Below, one piece after another: positions 1-9,228 of a stretch of 34,736 nt of DNA. The DNA is taken from the NCBI GenBank assembly GCA_013287965.1, contig JABDCU010000019.1:915-35650 (forward strand), written 5' to 3'. Below the pieces are notes generated by a model. The model ran no database searches and had not been told where the DNA came from. It worked only from the letters and a program-made list of their open reading frames with translations. The stretch comes from Candidatus Omnitrophota bacterium. GTDB lineage: Bacteria; Omnitrophota; Gorgyraeia; Zapsychrales; Fredricksoniimonadaceae. Both the position numbers and the translations under genes were made by a program. Each line of letters starts with the position of its first letter. The stretch's first letter is position 1.

Positions 1-25
1 TAATGAACATTTATGGAACACCGCG

Positions 26-3000
26 ATGGTTACGATTAAAAGTCTACCAGATTCAGCCATGCTTAATATCCAGAATGATGAGATCATCCAAACAGATTTT
101 AAACCTGCCCAGGCCAAGCAAGCACTACCATCATATAACGCCGCTATGCGTACCGCTGTCCAGCCCCACCAGCCGGGCTTAATGCCCCTTTATCACGTAC
201 AACGGTTGGATGATGTGCCTTGGGACAGATACGCAACCTACATCGAAATTTCGGCAGACGAAAATTATGGTAGATGGTATAGCTCGTCATCGTTATTAAA
301 AACGGTCCTGTCATCACGAGAAGCTGTGGTGAACACTCTTGTTTATCAACAGTCCGGTGAATCCTACAGCGCGGCCAATGAAGTTGTAGATAATGCGGGT
401 GATTGGACACAAAGAGCACAGGGGATACTCAGGTCATTAGGACAGTTTGGCCAAGGATCGAAACAACCATTGGGTTATTTGCAAGAACCCTTATCGAGGG
501 CTAGAAATGGAAATTTGTCAGGGGACCTCGTTAGCTGGACTTCTTCAACTGCTCAAGACAGAGGGAAGGCCAGAAGGCAGATATATTATATGAAAGACGG
601 TAAAATCCATATTTCCCTGGATAAACCTGAAGGGAATTTCTCTGCTGGTACCAAGGCGCAGGTCCGCATTGCCGCATTCAAAGAAGACCCAGGGTTTAGA
701 AAGAAATTAAGAGATGAAATTTTACAAACATATGGTGACGGTAATTACGTGCCATATATTTTAGATGGTGATCTGATTAATACCACTGTTGACCCTAAAA
801 GCATTCTTCATTTGGGCAAAAGCTTCGAAGGCGGCTTCCTGATTAAGGACGCGATGAATCATGCTGTTCACATCAATACTTACCTGGACGGTTTTGAGGT
901 CATAGATAAAGGCCCAGGGATGGATGATAAGGTGTTTTTGACAGTTTTGCCCCTCCCCTACGGCAGTGAAAATTCGGATGAGGTAATGGCAAAGATGAAG
1001 GAAGATGTGAAAATTGAGGACGAGACCAATGCAGACATATCTCTGGCTTATGGAAAGGTGATGAGGGTACCGTTTTTGGTCGGTCCGCGCAGGATGATTG
1101 AGCTGGAAGTCCATTCAGAAGGTCAGTTACTCCCTGAAAAAATCGTCATACGGCTTCCTGTCACAGTGACCCTGCGCAGCAACAAGAACACCTTTGTCAT
1201 AGACGAAGATAAAGTAGCTCAAGAAGCCTTTGATCACTTAAGCCAGTTGTTTTTTGAGGCCATGAAAAAAGAAACAGACATTGAGCGAAAAACAGCCATG
1301 CTCAATGGATTCGTCAAGATCATGGCCCATTTAAAGGAAATGAAAAAAGTGACCAATGGGCATGATTTTATTACTGACTTTATTGCCCGCGCCAAGGAAG
1401 AAGTATTGGTCCCTATCCTTAAACAGCAGAAAGATGTTTTATTCTTGCCCAGTATCCTCAAGCGCCATGAATTGGAAGCCCAAATCCAGCCGCAGGTAAA
1501 GGTCTATTATCTGGACCGGTTATTTTTTGGGGACCCGGTGCTTTTAGAAGTAGGGCTGCCGCGTTCCCATTTTTTTGGGAGCCAGCGGGTCTATGTCTTG
1601 CCAGGAGAGGCGGGCCCTGTCGAATTCGACGATTCTGTTTTATTTATCCCCCAGACAGTTGAAAAGGCCGCTGCTGAAGCCGAAGACCATGAAAGGGCTT
1701 TGGAGCCGATCAATTTAGCTTTAGAAGAAAATGGAATTACAGGCTTCCACGCCTCTGAACAAAGAAGGGGAGACAAGGAGCATAGTGCTTTTGTTCCAGT
1801 TTTGCAGCGCCTCGCTGGTTTTTCCACCATGTCTGCAGAGGCCCAAGAAGGCCTGCTCAGAAATCTTGAAGGAGGGGCTTTAGATCCAGAAGCTTTGAAT
1901 GCCGTGATCACCAAGGCCGTGCAAGCTTCAGCGATTCCTGAGCCGGAACCCTCGACAGAGGGGCCGTTTAAGGTGATTGATATATCTGAGGAGCAGGGTA
2001 TACAGAAGTTAAGAGGGTATTTATCGCGAGGTTATGCTTTCAAAAGTGATGCTCTCCTTGGAGACGAATATTTTCTTTTATATCGCCGGATAGAAGTAAA
2101 ACCAACGTCACCATTTTACAATTATTTGGTTGTAGACAGAAAAACAGGAGAGGTAGTGTTTGATTCCGATTCATTGGTTGAGCCAAAAGCAATAGAAGGA
2201 CTTTGGGACCTTCGCCCCGGACAGAATTCGAAATCTAAAACATATTACCGAGGTCCTTATGCTATGGATGAGCAAGTGGCCAATGGCCGTCTGGTCGTTG
2301 ACCTTGATTTTAAAACCAAGGCCCAGAAACTATCCAAAAAAATTTCCAATATTACTGCTTCGACAGCGTTACCAGCGGCACAGCTGGGTCTGTATCTTTT
2401 TCTGACTCGGCCTTGGGAGGGGATACCCATTATACAAGATCAGCCATTTTATTATTTTTACTTTGTGTCTTTATTGATTGGGACATTTTACAACAGTCTT
2501 TATCCAGGCTTAGGGAGCAGACCTATCCAACGCTTGTCAGCAAATTCAGATAAATGGTTCAAGTCCTTACAATGGTTTGTATTTTGGAACCTCATGTGTT
2601 TGCATTACCAAGCAATTTCTGATAGTGATTCTATTTGGCAGTATCGCTGGCCAATCCTTTTAGGTTTAGGTATATGGATGGGGTCATATTTCGGTCCATG
2701 GGAGACCAAATACACCAAAAAGAACAGGCTGCTAAGCCAAGATGTGCTGGGCCGTTTCAATAATCCAGAGACCAGGGTCCCGGCAATAGTTAATATGACC
2801 ATCAATGGTACAACCGCTATTTTTGACCTTGAGCATTTAAAAATGGCAGAGGTCCCCAGGAAAATAGGTCATCAAACCGTACGCGGGCCGGATGGTTATA
2901 CCTATGTTGCGGTATCGTCAGCGTTGCCGCGTGCTTCGTTCAAATCTAAAAGCATTGGAAGAGTTGACCGTATTCAGAGGATCAATTTCAATGACCCAGA

Positions 3001-6000
3001 GCCCAAGGCAAAAAATTTTTATAAATTCCCTAATGGGGAAAGGATTTCAAGCATCAGCGCGGATGATCAGGGGGTTTATTTCATCACAATGTCCCGCAAG
3101 GGCCCAGGCGGGTATTTATATTTTTATGACCATATCACCCAGCGGACTAATAAGATAAATTTACCCTCTTGGGTTGACTCTAATTCAAGTATTTCTACTA
3201 TCAAAGGCAGCTATAAGGGGAAGGTCTTTATGCAAATTGGCATGTTTTTATATAGCATTGATTTGTCAGGCAAGGAAGATCCAAAGAAGTTGTTTGAAGA
3301 AATCACCTCTTATAATGATGGTCCGGGCAGGTATGGATTATTGGGTAGCAGGATTGTGTTTGATAAGGAGAATGAAGGAACCATAGATACTGGTAATCTT
3401 TACGATAATGTGGGTTATAGTACCGTTTATTTGGGGAAGGATTACGTGCTTATTTCAGATGCTGACCGCCAGCGATGGCGAAAGCTTGTGCCATCTGCTG
3501 TAACTACAGTCCAAGTTATTAAGTCTTCAGTTGATCAGCAGGGGAGGCGTGCTGCCCAACGACAGGCAAAGGTCCTCGATAATTTGGATTATTTACCCAG
3601 GGATTTTTTACGTGACAATTTAGCACCTCTTTTGCCGTATGTCAGTGGGAGCGTGCTTAAGCAATTATCACCGCAGAACCTGGAGAAAATTTCGACCTTG
3701 CTTAAGCCAAACTCAGCCATGACTCATGCAGTTCAGGGAAGATTATTGTTGTTTTTTGAAAGGCTTAGCCATACATTGCAGGGCTTAAGTCCTTCTATTT
3801 TGAATACCGTAGTCAGTAATTGGCTTAATTTGATCACCCAGGAAGATGGTCGCTGGGCAGACCAGTTTCTTGAAGCCATGGGCCGGGAATATGAGGAAAA
3901 TGGCAAAAGATTGACCGGTGAAGACATACTGGCACGGGGAAACCCTGAAGAAATCCCGCCTTTGGTGCGGCAGACCTGGACTTCTTTGATGGAAGAAGGC
4001 GGGGAAAGTTTTCCTCAAAGGCAGAGTATCGAGACGTTCCTGCCTGCCGGAGAAATAGTTTCTTCCATTTCCTCCGTACGCATGGCACGCATTTACTATG
4101 AAAATAGTGCCAAGTCCTGGGACCTTTCACTTGATGATCTTAAAAAGAAGTTGCAAGAAGCAGTCCCTTCTAATGTCTCAGAAAATTTTCATCGTAATGA
4201 TTTCAAACTCTCATCTTCAGTGCGGGGACAGGATATTACGACCATGATACGTGAATTGATACAAAACGCCAGGGACAAGTTATTGGAATTTATGGCCCAA
4301 AACCCCCATCTCAAACCACGCATAGATGTTTGTATTTATTATGTTAAACGCGCTGATGGTAAGTATGCCTTGGTCGTTGAAGTCAGGGACAATGCCTCTG
4401 GGATGGATGATTATGTGATCATTAACAAATTATTTCCCTTGGGTGAGTCGACCAAGCCAGACCATATGGGCCAGGGGTTTAATACCATCTGGGCCCAGAT
4501 GGAACCCGAGGACAGTGTTCAAGTGGAGACCAGGCCGGCACATAGGCCTGGAGTAAAAGACAATAGTTATGGATATGTCCTCGAAGCCTCAAAAATTAAA
4601 TTAGGTGTCAAGACTAATGTCATTATGGTGGATTCTTTAAGGAAGGTGCTTTTGCCCAATCCAAATACAATTGCTCCCGGCACCAGTGTGCGGCAGATCA
4701 GGATATTTGATGATTTGCCGTCATTGCTAAGGCAAGCCCAACACTTAAAAAAGTATTTGCACTTTTACGCCGGGCCTGTAAAGGACGTTGACATATATTT
4801 GCATACGGCGGATAAGGCCCAGACAGTGCAAAAAATCAATGAGAAATCGGAGTTAGCAGCAGCGCTTCAGTTTGGCCATTTAGGGCAAGCCAAGCTGTTT
4901 ATCAACGGCGGTGGGGTTAACAGGGTCCTTTATGATCAATTGCCCATGCCTGATACCCTGGACGTCTTGGCTGATAAATATTTGCCTCTGGTACCTTTGG
5001 AAGACCGTAACATGATATTAAGGTGGGGCATTGATATGGAAATCGCCAAAGGCATCTTATTGGACACGGCAAGGACCTCTCCGGCCAATCCTGATTTTTT
5101 GCCCTTTATCCAAAAGTGCGGGGCCCTTGAAGTGATGATACTGGAAGCCTCACATTGGCCCAAGATAAATAAGGTCACAGACAGCGGTGTTTATGCAGGG
5201 ATAAAACAGGCGCTGTTTGAAAATGATCCTGATATCCAAGACCTTGATCGATTGAACAGGACAGCTGCCATTTTAAACCATAAGGACAAAGATGGCCAGC
5301 AGCCTTTTCATCTGCTTGATGAGAATTATGTTAGGGACCCCCAAAATTGGTATCGCCTGGTAGTAAGGGTCAAATTCGACGGCCAACATTCTTTGTTGGG
5401 GCTTACGAGAGGTGCAGAAGCTGCGGTCCCTGCTCTTAGCGGCCTTGAACCTTTGGTATTGCCACGACAGCATAAAGAATTCCCAAGACAGCTTCAGCCG
5501 AAGAAAACTTCGGCCACAGAAGAGGCCATTTCTTTATGGAAAAATCAGAGCCTCAGCCGCAGGGACTTTATTAAAACCTTTGGAAAGGTGATGTTTTTAG
5601 GGGCGATTGTGAAATATTTTCCCAATATTTATAAATTTGCTAGTGATCATTTCTATGAGCCATTTCATGATTTTGGCTGGACAATCGCGGAATATGAGGC
5701 CGATGCTTATAATTGGTTTTCAAAAAAACCAGGTCCAGCGCCAGGAGGCCAGCCCAAGCCAAAATCGCCACTAGACGAGAGTCACGGAACACCACCTTTC
5801 TCGCCGCCCAAAGGGGCTTCAGCTGTTCTTGCCGGAGTGCAAGGTTTGGAAGTGGGGGAATATGCGATTCCAGGGTTGGATTCCATGCAAGGGGATACAG
5901 GGAATCCTCATGTTTTTGCACCACAGGGAAAACAACAGACCGGTCGAAATGTTTATTTCACCCTTGACATTGGAGGTTACCAAAAAGGAGATATAATCAA

Positions 6001-7888
6001 TCTTTTTCAAATTATTGATGGGGTCCCTGAAAGGATTGATTTCCAATCCCCCGATATTCAACCTGACTCATTGGATATAACTGATATTGAAAACGGGAAA
6101 ATCAAGGTCTTAAGATCAATCCCTCCGGATTCCAGGATCCGCTATGTTATTCCAAGAAGGACAAAACACAATAAATTGGTGGGAGTTGGCACCAATGAAG
6201 AATGGGAAAGAAGGTATCAGATCGAGAAGAAGGAGATTGATGAAGATACCGGGTTGAACATAGATATGAGTAATCTTAAAGAAAGAATTAGTGGCCTTTC
6301 CCGGGAAAAGGCCTTAAAAATAGTTGCAGATTACCTGGCATCTAAATTGCATTATGATGACACCCAGACCATTGAAGTTGGAAGAGATTTTCCGTTTATG
6401 CGCCTTCTTAGTACAGCAGACTCCAGCAGGCCTTTGTTGGGGCCCTGCTACATTTTTTCAATGTATTACTTGATCATATTGAGATATCTTGGGTTTCATG
6501 CTTATAGCAGTAATGTTTATCCATATGTAGGAGGAGATGCTATATTCAATAATTTGGCACATTCAGACAATTATATTATTGATGATGACGATGGGCTTCT
6601 TTACGAGGCCCGTTGGGAAAAAGGCAAGGGGATTATCCATAAAACTGAGGGGAATTATAGTCCTGATGAAAATCTTGCCAAGGAATGGGAGAAAAAGTCT
6701 CCAACGCCAAAAATTCCTGATTCAGAAAAAGGCCCTTCCAAAAAACAGCAGGCCGAGACAGAGAGCGGATTTTTTAGGGAAAGATCTACCAAGTCTGCAG
6801 AGGCAAAAAAACAATCTGAAAAGGCCAAGTCTGAGGAAGCAAATAAGGAGCCTCGAAAGGAAAAACCTGTTGAACCTAAAAAGCAGTCCCAGGCAGAAGG
6901 GCCAGCTGAGAAAAAACTTCCAACTCCCCAGACAGGGGTAACGTCCGCAACAGCTAAGCCCGTTGAGACGCCCAAAAGCAGTTCATGGGTTTATTTATCT
7001 GTTGCTGTTGCGGCTGCTGTTGCAGGTATTGTCTGGGTGTATCTAAGAAAGATCGAAAATAATAAACAGAAATCCCTTAGGGTCAAAGGCTCACCAGCTA
7101 TTACCCAACTTGAAGAAGCTCCTGTCAAGGTTGATTTGGACAGTATCCGCGACCGGCTTGCCCTCTTGCAGCAAGAGGGAGAGGAAAACAAGTTAAAGGT
7201 AGGCGAAGAGCAGTCCGATTTAAAAGAAGAGACGGAATTCCAAAACGTTTTGGCAAAAATGATGCCCAGGTTAAACCAGGCTGTGGATGTTTTATCAGAT
7301 GTTAAAGTAGAAAATTTAAAGATTGTTTTAAACCAAAAGGTATCAGCCATAGATTTAAAGTTTCAAGACGGCCATATTTTAATGGGCCGGGCTTATTATT
7401 TGAAGAATATGGAGCCATTGGCCAAGGTTTGGGATGTTGATGTGATCCAAAGAAAACAATATAGGAAGCTGTGGGCCAAATTTGTCTTTGACGTTGCTTG
7501 GAGCTTATCTGAGCACCACCACGGCGGAGTGCTTGAAAAAGCTGAGAAATTAAAATTTTATGTTGGAAAGGCCGTCAAATTGATCTCATTGGGAAAAGGG
7601 TTTGATGCTTTAGATTTTGCCCAGGCCAGTGATGTTATAAAAAATGTGATCACATCGAAAGCAAGGTTGAACAATACCGGTGGTATTGATTTCAATGCCG
7701 ACAAGGTAAGTAGAGTCATGACAGTGCAAAATGGTGGTGGTGAGATCAAGTTTCACATCGACCCTGCCATGCTGGCACAGCTGCAAAACGCTCCTGGTTT
7801 TGTGCCGGTGATCATCAGTATCCAGCCGCTTAAGAGCCTGCCGGAGTTTTTGGGAATGACAAAAAACTCCCCTGACCCCTCTGTATAA
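26..7888 (+). CDS. Giant multidomain membrane protein with GHKL ATPase and transglutaminase-like domains
   Basis: I do not recognise the whole protein; parts are recognisable. Residues about 778-893 hold four hydrophobic membrane segments. About 960-1130 is beta-rich and repeat-like, perhaps a propeller. Residues 1410-1490 form a GHKL (Hsp90/histidine-kinase type) ATPase: N-box ELIQNARD (1410-1417), G1 box DNASGMD (from D1455) and G2-like GQGFNT (from G1482). A twin-arginine-like motif SRRDFIK (1844-1850) precedes a hydrophobic stretch. Residues about 2100-2200 look like a transglutaminase core, with C2141 in GPCYIF and H2179 in AHSDNY. A Lys/Glu/Pro-rich linker (about 2235-2310), a membrane segment (about 2320-2342) and a C-terminal domain follow. 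There is no N-terminal signal peptide. The frame is open back to the window edge with no clear ribosome site before position 26, so the true start may lie upstream. Substrate and role are unknown. Confidence 0.85.
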   Translation: MVTIKSLPDSAMLNIQNDEIIQTDFKPAQAKQALPSYNAAMRTAVQPHQPGLMPLYHVQRLDDVPWDRYATYIEISADENYGRWYSSSSLLKTVLSSREAVVNTLVYQQSGESYSAANEVVDNAGDWTQRAQGILRSLGQFGQGSKQPLGYLQEPLSRARNGNLSGDLVSWTSSTAQDRGKARRQIYYMKDGKIHISLDKPEGNFSAGTKAQVRIAAFKEDPGFRKKLRDEILQTYGDGNYVPYILDGDLINTTVDPKSILHLGKSFEGGFLIKDAMNHAVHINTYLDGFEVIDKGPGMDDKVFLTVLPLPYGSENSDEVMAKMKEDVKIEDETNADISLAYGKVMRVPFLVGPRRMIELEVHSEGQLLPEKIVIRLPVTVTLRSNKNTFVIDEDKVAQEAFDHLSQLFFEAMKKETDIERKTAMLNGFVKIMAHLKEMKKVTNGHDFITDFIARAKEEVLVPILKQQKDVLFLPSILKRHELEAQIQPQVKVYYLDRLFFGDPVLLEVGLPRSHFFGSQRVYVLPGEAGPVEFDDSVLFIPQTVEKAAAEAEDHERALEPINLALEENGITGFHASEQRRGDKEHSAFVPVLQRLAGFSTMSAEAQEGLLRNLEGGALDPEALNAVITKAVQASAIPEPEPSTEGPFKVIDISEEQGIQKLRGYLSRGYAFKSDALLGDEYFLLYRRIEVKPTSPFYNYLVVDRKTGEVVFDSDSLVEPKAIEGLWDLRPGQNSKSKTYYRGPYAMDEQVANGRLVVDLDFKTKAQKLSKKISNITASTALPAAQLGLYLFLTRPWEGIPIIQDQPFYYFYFVSLLIGTFYNSLYPGLGSRPIQRLSANSDKWFKSLQWFVFWNLMCLHYQAISDSDSIWQYRWPILLGLGIWMGSYFGPWETKYTKKNRLLSQDVLGRFNNPETRVPAIVNMTINGTTAIFDLEHLKMAEVPRKIGHQTVRGPDGYTYVAVSSALPRASFKSKSIGRVDRIQRINFNDPEPKAKNFYKFPNGERISSISADDQGVYFITMSRKGPGGYLYFYDHITQRTNKINLPSWVDSNSSISTIKGSYKGKVFMQIGMFLYSIDLSGKEDPKKLFEEITSYNDGPGRYGLLGSRIVFDKENEGTIDTGNLYDNVGYSTVYLGKDYVLISDADRQRWRKLVPSAVTTVQVIKSSVDQQGRRAAQRQAKVLDNLDYLPRDFLRDNLAPLLPYVSGSVLKQLSPQNLEKISTLLKPNSAMTHAVQGRLLLFFERLSHTLQGLSPSILNTVVSNWLNLITQEDGRWADQFLEAMGREYEENGKRLTGEDILARGNPEEIPPLVRQTWTSLMEEGGESFPQRQSIETFLPAGEIVSSISSVRMARIYYENSAKSWDLSLDDLKKKLQEAVPSNVSENFHRNDFKLSSSVRGQDITTMIRELIQNARDKLLEFMAQNPHLKPRIDVCIYYVKRADGKYALVVEVRDNASGMDDYVIINKLFPLGESTKPDHMGQGFNTIWAQMEPEDSVQVETRPAHRPGVKDNSYGYVLEASKIKLGVKTNVIMVDSLRKVLLPNPNTIAPGTSVRQIRIFDDLPSLLRQAQHLKKYLHFYAGPVKDVDIYLHTADKAQTVQKINEKSELAAALQFGHLGQAKLFINGGGVNRVLYDQLPMPDTLDVLADKYLPLVPLEDRNMILRWGIDMEIAKGILLDTARTSPANPDFLPFIQKCGALEVMILEASHWPKINKVTDSGVYAGIKQALFENDPDIQDLDRLNRTAAILNHKDKDGQQPFHLLDENYVRDPQNWYRLVVRVKFDGQHSLLGLTRGAEAAVPALSGLEPLVLPRQHKEFPRQLQPKKTSATEEAISLWKNQSLSRRDFIKTFGKVMFLGAIVKYFPNIYKFASDHFYEPFHDFGWTIAEYEADAYNWFSKKPGPAPGGQPKPKSPLDESHGTPPFSPPKGASAVLAGVQGLEVGEYAIPGLDSMQGDTGNPHVFAPQGKQQTGRNVYFTLDIGGYQKGDIINLFQIIDGVPERIDFQSPDIQPDSLDITDIENGKIKVLRSIPPDSRIRYVIPRRTKHNKLVGVGTNEEWERRYQIEKKEIDEDTGLNIDMSNLKERISGLSREKALKIVADYLASKLHYDDTQTIEVGRDFPFMRLLSTADSSRPLLGPCYIFSMYYLIILRYLGFHAYSSNVYPYVGGDAIFNNLAHSDNYIIDDDDGLLYEARWEKGKGIIHKTEGNYSPDENLAKEWEKKSPTPKIPDSEKGPSKKQQAETESGFFRERSTKSAEAKKQSEKAKSEEANKEPRKEKPVEPKKQSQAEGPAEKKLPTPQTGVTSATAKPVETPKSSSWVYLSVAVAAAVAGIVWVYLRKIENNKQKSLRVKGSPAITQLEEAPVKVDLDSIRDRLALLQQEGEENKLKVGEEQSDLKEETEFQNVLAKMMPRLNQAVDVLSDVKVENLKIVLNQKVSAIDLKFQDGHILMGRAYYLKNMEPLAKVWDVDVIQRKQYRKLWAKFVFDVAWSLSEHHHGGVLEKAEKLKFYVGKAVKLISLGKGFDALDFAQASDVIKNVITSKARLNNTGGIDFNADKVSRVMTVQNGGGEIKFHIDPAMLAQLQNAPGFVPVIISIQPLKSLPEFLGMTKNSPDPSV

Positions 7889-7897
7889 AAAGAGGGG
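7876..7897 (+). terminator. Short hairpin at the end of the giant gene, weak terminator candidate
   Basis: CCCCTCT (7876-7882) pairs with AGAGGGG (7891-7897) around an 8-nt loop that contains the stop codon. The following sequence is A/T-rich but has no clean T-run, so it may be a weak terminator or an mRNA-end structure. Confidence 0.4.
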
Positions 7898-7936
7898 AAT
7901 CTATAAAATTTAAATGTAAATAAAAGACACTAAGGT

Positions 7937-7942
7937 TATAAT
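7937..7942 (+). promoter_or_regulatory. Possible -10 box before waaA
   Basis: A consensus TATAAT lies only 6 nt before the waaA ATG at 7949. No convincing -35 element lies 17 nt upstream. If it is used, the transcript would begin at or next to the start codon, so the mRNA would be nearly leaderless. This fits the lack of a good Shine-Dalgarno sequence there. A chance match in A/T-rich sequence is also possible. Confidence 0.3.
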
Positions 7943-7948
7943 ACTTGG

Positions 7949-9184
7949 ATGTTTTTGGTCTATGATCTTGTCTTTCTGCTTTATGCGCTTGTTTACCTGC
8001 CTTATTTGCTTTTGACCAAGCGCGGGTATAAGGGCTATTGCATGCGCTTTGGACTTTTTTCGCCTGCAGTCAAAGGGCAGATAAAGGCCAAGGACAATAT
8101 CTGGATACACGCGGTCAGTGTGGGCGAAGTGATGGTCATTGACGGTTTTATTGACCAGTTGAGAAAGAATTATCCCGCGTGTCAGATCATAGCAACGGTC
8201 ACCACCAAAACCGGTTACGAATTGGCCCGGGAACGTTTAAAAGACAGGGCTTTGGTAATTCCTTCTCCGATAGATTTTAGTTTTGTCGCTGGGGCTTTCG
8301 TGTCCTTGATCGCCCCTAAAATGTATATTGTTGTTGAGACTGAAATTTGGCCGAATCTTTACAGGCAGTTATACCTTAAAAAAGTTTCCTTGGGCGTGAT
8401 CAACGGCCGGATCTCTGATGCTTCTTTTGGGCGTTACAAAGCCATCCGTTTTTTACTTAAAGGGATATTGAATCAGGTTTCTGTCTGGTGCATGCAAAGC
8501 CAAAAGGATGCCGATAGGATCATGGAGTTGGGTGCTGAAGCTTCGCGTGTTGTTGTGACGGGAAATGTAAAATTTGATGATCTGCCCAAAGATTTAGATT
8601 CTCCTGTTAGCAGTTTGGGCAAGGATGAGGTTTGGTGGGTGGCGGGCAGCACGCATCCGGGTGAAGAAGAGATCGTGCTGGATGTTTATGACAAGATTAT
8701 TAAAGATGATCCGCGGTGGCGTTTGGTGATTGTACCTCGCCATGTTGATAGGTCAGCACAGATCAAAGAACTTGTCACTCGTCGTGGTTTTAAGGACGTT
8801 ATCGTTATTGACACCATCGGCCAGCTGCGTTCTTTGTACTCCAAAGCTTCCTTGGTGTTTGTCGGGAAAAGTTTATGCGTCGGCGGGGGGCACAATATTA
8901 TTGAGCCGGCGTCTTTGGGAAAAGCGGTCATTATTGGGCCCAAGGTTGAGAATTTTAGGGATATTGTGGCTTGTTTTAAAGAGGGTAAGGCTATTGTGCA
9001 GGTAGAGGACGCGCATGGTTTTGAGGCGGCTGTCAGGGACTTGTGTGCTGATGCGGCAAAACGTGAGGCTTTAGGGGTTGCGGCTCGTAAAGTCATTGCT
9101 GCTAATCAGGGGGCTACTAAGCGAAGCTTGGAGCACTTGGCGACATGTATGGATTCCCGCTTTCGCGGGAATGACAATGTATGA
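7949..9184 (+). CDS. waaA: 3-deoxy-D-manno-octulosonic acid (Kdo) transferase
   Basis: The enzyme transfers Kdo from CMP-Kdo to lipid IVA on the cytoplasmic face of the inner membrane, which starts the LPS core. The 411-residue length is typical of the family. An N-terminal hydrophobic anchor (about residues 3-23) is followed by the family signature HAVSVGE with H54 and the expected catalytic E60. Other family motifs are ETEIWPN, GNVKFD, GGGHNIIEP and GPKVENFRDI. It is the first gene of the envelope operon; lpxK starts 44 nt later. The last ten or so residues (CMDSRFRGNDNV) are encoded by an interspersed palindromic repeat that has run into the 3' end of the gene. Those residues are probably not functional. 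Confidence 0.95.
   Translation: MFLVYDLVFLLYALVYLPYLLLTKRGYKGYCMRFGLFSPAVKGQIKAKDNIWIHAVSVGEVMVIDGFIDQLRKNYPACQIIATVTTKTGYELARERLKDRALVIPSPIDFSFVAGAFVSLIAPKMYIVVETEIWPNLYRQLYLKKVSLGVINGRISDASFGRYKAIRFLLKGILNQVSVWCMQSQKDADRIMELGAEASRVVVTGNVKFDDLPKDLDSPVSSLGKDEVWWVAGSTHPGEEEIVLDVYDKIIKDDPRWRLVIVPRHVDRSAQIKELVTRRGFKDVIVIDTIGQLRSLYSKASLVFVGKSLCVGGGHNIIEPASLGKAVIIGPKVENFRDIVACFKEGKAIVQVEDAHGFEAAVRDLCADAAKREALGVAARKVIAANQGATKRSLEHLATCMDSRFRGNDNV
9153..9172. repeat. REP-like palindrome, copy 1 (inside the 3' end of waaA)
   Basis: ATTCCCGC (9153-9160) and GCGGGAAT (9165-9172) form a perfect 8-bp inverted repeat around TTTC, followed by GACA. A near-identical copy lies at 22292-22311 and a related one at 34095-34119. 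Copy 1 is translated as the DSRFRGND tail of WaaA. Confidence 0.85.
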
Positions 9185-9218
9185 CAAGGGAATGACAATG
9201 TGTGACGAGGGAATGACA
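9167..9218 (+). repeat. 21-bp tandem repeat, about 2.5 copies, between waaA and lpxK
   Basis: Unit GGGAATGACAATGTRTGACRA starts at 9167 and again at 9188, and a partial unit starts at 9209. The first unit overlaps the right arm of the REP-like palindrome and the waaA stop codon. The last unit runs into the AGGG ribosome-binding site of lpxK. It looks like local slippage expansion from the edge of the palindrome. Confidence 0.8.
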
Positions 9219-9228
9219 GGGTAAGTAT

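Noticed and set aside
3491-3510. Dyad CTGTAACTACAG within the giant gene
   Set aside because: The spacing differs from the island sites and it lies deep in coding sequence; it is most likely chance.
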